The notes under the pieces are model-generated. The model was given only the letters and a program-made list of their open reading frames with translations, was not told the DNA's origin and made no database searches. A DNA stretch of 64,000 nt from Mauremys mutica. Taxonomy: Eukaryota > Chordata > Testudines > Geoemydidae. Numbering within the stretch: the stretch's first letter is position 1; each line of letters starts with the position of its first letter. The DNA is taken from positions 27,541,340 through 27,605,339 of the forward strand of contig NC_059077.1 in the NCBI RefSeq assembly GCF_020497125.1. The letters run 5' to 3'. Both the position numbers and the translations under genes were made by a program. Of this stretch, positions 60,731 to 64,000 are shown piece by piece.

Positions 60731-61339
60731 TTTATATTTCACTTCTCTGCTTCCCCATAGCATGCTGTGTTGGTTATTATCTTACTGGAACACCATCCTG
60801 ATAAATATTGCTTATATTCTTTAATCAGATTCAGTAACACTTTTGTATTTTGTGAGGGGAAACAGTTTTCCAGAAATTCTAGCAGTATTCTGAACCTACA
60901 GTTCCTCTGCGATACCGAATCTCTTGCTTTTTGGTTTTGCTCTGCCAACTGACTGTGTTCAGATTTTATTGTTTTGATATTTTTAAAATAAGTTAAAGAT
61001 TAAAAAGGCAGCAACTTAATACAAATGGAATTAGTTAGTATATGAAGTTAGAAAACTTCATGCACTACAGCAAAGCAACTTTCAAAGAGTAACATTGGTA
61101 GAAACAGTGCTAGAGCAAGCATGCGAATAGCTTCAATCAGTGTTGCAGATGGATTACGATACACTGGTGAGACACAAAGCAAAGGAATCATGGGTCAAAC
61201 ACTTAGCAAATATTGGACCCTAAAAACAAATGAAAAATGGAAAGAAAGAAGAGCATGCGCCTCTGTCATTGCAAAGACAACCATGTCAACAGTCTGTACT
61301 CAAGAACTGATGGGGGGTGGGGAGAAGTTATGTGATTAG

Positions 61340-62250
61340 AAAAACACACAGAACAGGGAACTACATGATGACCATGAAGGATAAGTCATGTATTGGAACA
61401 TGGAATGTAAGAATGTACCATGCTGGAGAACTTGCAGTAATGACATACGAGTTGAAAAGATATTTGGGGGGGGGGAGGGGGAAATCGATCTATGTAAAAT
61501 GGGATGGGAAGGCAACGGAGAATTCTACCCTGATGAAAATAAGATACTGACCCCAGGAAGAGAATATTGTGGACAGCAGGACAGAGTTGCATGGTACTAT
61601 AGCCAAAGCAAAGCAAGACTCTTAGGGCATCTAATTTGATATCATCTTGTATGCTGAAGGTGAGATTCCAAATCAAATCCAGTGAAGTTACAATAGTTCA
61701 AGTATATGTAATGACCTCAGCAGTAGACAAATAAGAAATTGACTAATTTTATAATGCCCTACAAAAAACAAACAAACCCACACACCACAAACCACCAATG
61801 CAAGCAGTTTCAAGACAAGACCAGTTATTGATGGAAGTTTTTAAATGCAAAAGTAGGAACAGACTGAAATTCCTGGGCTGGAGCATAGGCAGATTTTGAC
61901 TACATGAAGAAAACAAAAAAGAGGAGAAAGGTAGAAATTTAGTAGCCTATGCATCAACCTGGCAACAACAAACATACTGTTTCAACTAAAAAAAGATTCA
62001 GAGGAAGCAGACATGGATATCACCTGATGGGCAAATGAAGAAGATGAGAGACTGTACTTGTGAATCACAGATGGAAATCAAATGTGTTGTCATGCAGATC
62101 ATTAGCAGCCAATATCAGATCAGATCATAAGTTAGTGCTGGCATCCACGAGGCTGAGGCTCAGAGCAATTGAGAAAGTGTCAAGCACTAAGATCTATGAC
62201 ATGGACAAATTGAAAGAGCTAGATATCAGGAGAGAATACAAGGAAGGTGC
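61340..62250 (+). pseudogene. Endonuclease part of a second RTE/CFDP2-like LINE copy
   Basis: The plus strand reads SCIGTWNVRMYHAGELAVMT (about 61390-61450), the start of an AP-endonuclease domain. After shifts it continues to NHRWKSNVLSCRSLAANIRS and DHKLVLASTRLRLRAIEKVS (62060-62180), the end of the domain with the SDH motif, then a link toward the RT. It is the same family as the element at 39870-42660. The RT is missing: the sequence is cut at about 62250 by an LTR-like repeat, and the rest may lie beyond the window. Confidence 0.75.
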
Positions 62251-62254
62251 ACAA

Positions 62255-62654
62255 AAACCATCACAGCGCTGGTGGAAGAGGAAACACAATGTGTTATTCC
62301 AAGTGGAGTTACTCAGACACTTCAGTTTGAACACACTGGATTAGGTAAAACAATAAAACAAGTTTACTAGCTACAAAGAGATAGATTGTAAGGGAGTACA
62401 AGTAACAGGCATAAAAGTCAGAAATGGTTACAAGGAAAAACGCTTACTGGTGCCCAACAAACTATATTAGAGTCAAAGCAAAAGTTTCTCACCACATGCT
62501 TTCAGCAGTCTTACTTAACCAAACTCTTTAGGTCAGGACCTCCCGCCCAGGGTCCAATAGCCACTTCCTTTGTCTTCTTAGGTGTGATGTCAGAAAGACA
62601 GGGAGAGAGAGAAGTGTCAGCTTTTACTTTTTATAGCCTTGTGTCCCCCCCTTT
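62255..62654 (-). mobile_element. Probable LTR (first part), minus strand
   Basis: On the minus strand it has a TATA-like GGCTATAAAAAGT (RC of about 62625-62637) and downstream a run through 'ttgttttattgttttac', as expected of R-U5. It continues at 63750 after an inserted LINE, where 'gagaagcatttccatccagg' resumes the repeat. The right part runs off the window, so the class is uncertain. Confidence 0.5.
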
Positions 62655-63000
62655 GGTGATGGCAGGTGACATAGCCAATGGACTCAGCACACGCCGAGAG
62701 AATGGCAGGCTTTAATCCCTTCCAGAAATTTTCATCATCAGCTGTAGGCATAGCAGCAATCCTCTCTTGGAGAGGCTGCTGAAGTTTCTCCCAAGTCACT
62801 ACATCTTCAAGGGACTTGACGCTGAATTTCTTTCATACTGATTTTGCCTGCTTGTGATGCCTTGAGTCAATCAAGAAATTCATGATAGATCTAACAAGGT
62901 GATGCTCTGTCCAACAGTCATCGTTTCCATGCATGGGCCTCGTGATGCGTACATCCTTCCAATATCGAGCTCTAACAAAAAGAGTCAAGAAGGTGCCAAT
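62655..63000 (-). pseudogene. LINE endonuclease/RT linker segment (inverted part)
   Basis: The minus-strand frame reads FVRARYWKDVRITRPMHGND, then DCWTEHHLVRSIMNFLIDSR, close to the 'DVRVTRAM-GA-CWTDH-LV-SK' ending of endonuclease domains in this LINE type. After a stop it reads TWEKLQQPLQERIAAMPTAD and FWKGLKPAILSACAESIGYV, the usual linker before the RT. Confidence 0.75.
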
Positions 63001-63004
63001 GCCT

Positions 63005-63685
63005 GGAGTGAGTGTGCAAGTACTTCCTTTGGGAAATTGCTCCAACGCGTTTTCACAGACTGTGACCTTCAGCAGGACACCAAGATCCAGGTCTCTATGA
63101 CAGTTGTTATTCCTACACTTCTTTATGAATGCAAAACCTGGGTGACCTATCAACAGCATCTCAAGAGTCTGGAAAGGCACCAACGATGCCTTTGGAAGAT
63201 CCTTTGCATCAAATGGGAAGATCGTTGCACTAACGCCAGCATCCTCACTGAAGTCAACATCACCAGCATTGAAGCAATGATCCTCATGTACCAATGTTGG
63301 ACATTGTGTGCAGATGCCAGACTCTCGCCTCCCAAAACAAGTCCTCTACTCTCAGCTCACTCATGGTCAGAGATCCCATGGTGGTCAGAGGAAACAATAC
63401 AAAGACACACTGAAAGTGTATTTTAAGAAAACTGACATGGACATCACAAGCTGGGTGGTGCAAGCCACCAGCCAACCCCAATGGCGCCACATTCTGCATC
63501 AGGCAGTGGCCCATTTCGAGGAGGAGTGCCTTGCCCTTGAAGCTGAAAAGAGAGAGAGGAGGAAGGAAAAAGAAATAATGTTCTCCCAGCAGGCAGCTGG
63601 CCCACCCGGAAATGTCTGTACCTACTGCGGGTGGATCTGTGGTTCCAGGGTCGGACTCCTGAGTCATCTCAGGACCCATATGTAA
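63005..63685 (+). pseudogene. LINE protein C-terminus with C2H2 zinc finger
   Basis: Frame 1 reads SFGKLLQRVFTDCDLQQDTK and PTLLYECKTWVTYQQHLKSL up to about 63310. One shift later, frame 2 continues from RLPKQVLYSQLTHGQRSHGG to a Cys-x2-Cys-x12-His-x3-His finger (CTYCGW...LLSHLRTH) just before the stop at 63683-63685. This is the ending seen in many eukaryotic LINE 'endonuclease-reverse transcriptase' proteins. Only one shift breaks about 220 codons, so the copy is relatively young or well kept. The clade is not assigned. Confidence 0.8.
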
Positions 63686-63749
63686 ATCCGTGGTGGTGAT
63701 CATCTTCGAATTGAGGGATCACTGATGATGATAGTCCTGTCCCCCCTTT

Positions 63750-64000
63750 GAGAAGCATTTCCATCCAGGAGAAAGGCAACAGGAAACACCAAGTGGTTTC
63801 TTTGCTAAGATGTGATTTTTGCCACTACCCCCTTTCTCACCAAAGAATGACCATTTAGCAGGTAATGGCCCATCAGCCTTGCATACACCTGTTAAGGCAC
63901 CAGCTTGCCCCTTGTCTCTGCAGAACTGGTTGGCCACTCCCCAGACTTATCTGGAAAAATGTATTTTTAGTCATGATTTCAGTTTATTTTCATAACTGTA
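63750..64000 (-). mobile_element. Probable LTR (second part), cut by the window edge
   Basis: Continues the repeat at 62255-62654 after the LINE insertion: 'gaccatttagcaggtaatgg' and 'tgtctctgcagaactggttg' are phrases of the same reptile LTR-like repeat. It is inferred to be the U3 part on the minus strand. Confidence 0.45.

Larger units (their letters stand above)
62642..63749. mobile_element. Non-LTR retrotransposon copy with inverted 5' half, flanked by a target duplication
   Basis: The insertion is about 62655-63737. TGTCCCCCCCTTT at 62642-62654 and TGTCCCCCCTTT at 63738-63749 form a 12-13 bp target duplication (one C differs). The right half (about 63005-63737) reads the LINE C-terminus on the plus strand and ends in a GATGATGATA tail. 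The left half (about 62655-63000) reads an upstream part of the same protein on the minus strand. This arrangement is the product expected of twin priming during LINE integration. Confidence 0.8.
5289..64000 (-). other. PLCXD3: PLCXD3 intron upstream of the large exon (at least 58.7 kb)
   Basis: On the minus strand everything above 5288 precedes the acceptor of the PLCXD3 exon. No frame resembling the short first coding exon was recognised, so the intron is inferred to cover the rest of the window. It is filled by the mobile elements listed separately. Mammalian PLCXD3 also has very long introns, so the length is plausible. Confidence 0.7.

Noticed and set aside
62833..63294. 153-residue reverse frame taken as one gene
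   Set aside because: Only its part below about 63000 is LINE-like; the rest is the shadow of the plus-strand LINE C-terminus. The boundary marks the inversion junction instead.
1..64000. CRISPR arrays, bacterial operons, phage or plasmid genes
   Set aside because: No regular direct repeats with unique spacers, no operon-like gene packing; the single exon has vertebrate splice sites and the rest is vertebrate repeats.

Overview
This is vertebrate nuclear DNA, most likely from a turtle. The evidence is one clean vertebrate exon in a sea of intron, plus the interspersed repeats: CR1 LINEs ending in the ATTCTATGATTCTATG-type tail, many GC-rich palindromic hAT and PIF/Harbinger MITEs, a DIRS-type tyrosine-recombinase element, Penelope-type tails and reptile LTRs. 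The turtle assignment rests on repeat families recognised by eye, not on a database search.

The only host coding sequence I can support is a 709-bp internal exon on the minus strand (4580-5288). It encodes most of the catalytic PI-PLC X domain of PLCXD3. The exon has a consensus acceptor (TTTGTAG) and donor (GTAAGT), has no stop, and carries both catalytic histidines. Everything else reads as PLCXD3 intron: at least 4.6 kb downstream (1-4579) and at least 58.7 kb upstream (5289-64000). I did not find the first or last exon. There are no tRNA, rRNA or CRISPR features.

Layout from left to right. 1-8.4 kb holds the exon, a Harbinger-like MITE and a solo LTR (6281-7321). 8.4-22 kb holds three CR1 copies, two of them broken by later insertions, and several hAT elements with 8-bp target duplications. 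One CR1-type LINE carries a Penelope-like insert that has a hammerhead-like core. 22-38 kb is mostly old intron with three hAT elements and several MIR-like SINEs. 38-43 kb holds an LTR split by a strongly palindromic Harbinger MITE, then a long decayed APE-type LINE (39.9-42.7 kb). 43-50 kb holds a SINE split by a TIR element and a second solo LTR (47373-48083). 50.2-54.2 kb is a decayed DIRS element on the minus strand, with gag-like, RNase H and tyrosine-recombinase regions and inverted ends; its recombinase has Cys where the catalytic Tyr is expected. 57-64 kb holds a hAT element, a CR1 tail, the endonuclease part of a second copy of the 40-kb LINE, and an LTR interrupted by a different LINE. 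That LINE's 5' half is inverted relative to its 3' half, the signature of twin priming.

The window is best read as a layered record of transposition inside a giant PLCXD3 intron. Insertion order can be read from target-site duplications and, in one case, from a paralogous empty site. No autonomous element looks intact. I found no clear new cellular system; the strongest unusual items are the DIRS element, the inverted LINE, the hammerhead-like insert and the perfect 22-bp-arm palindrome.
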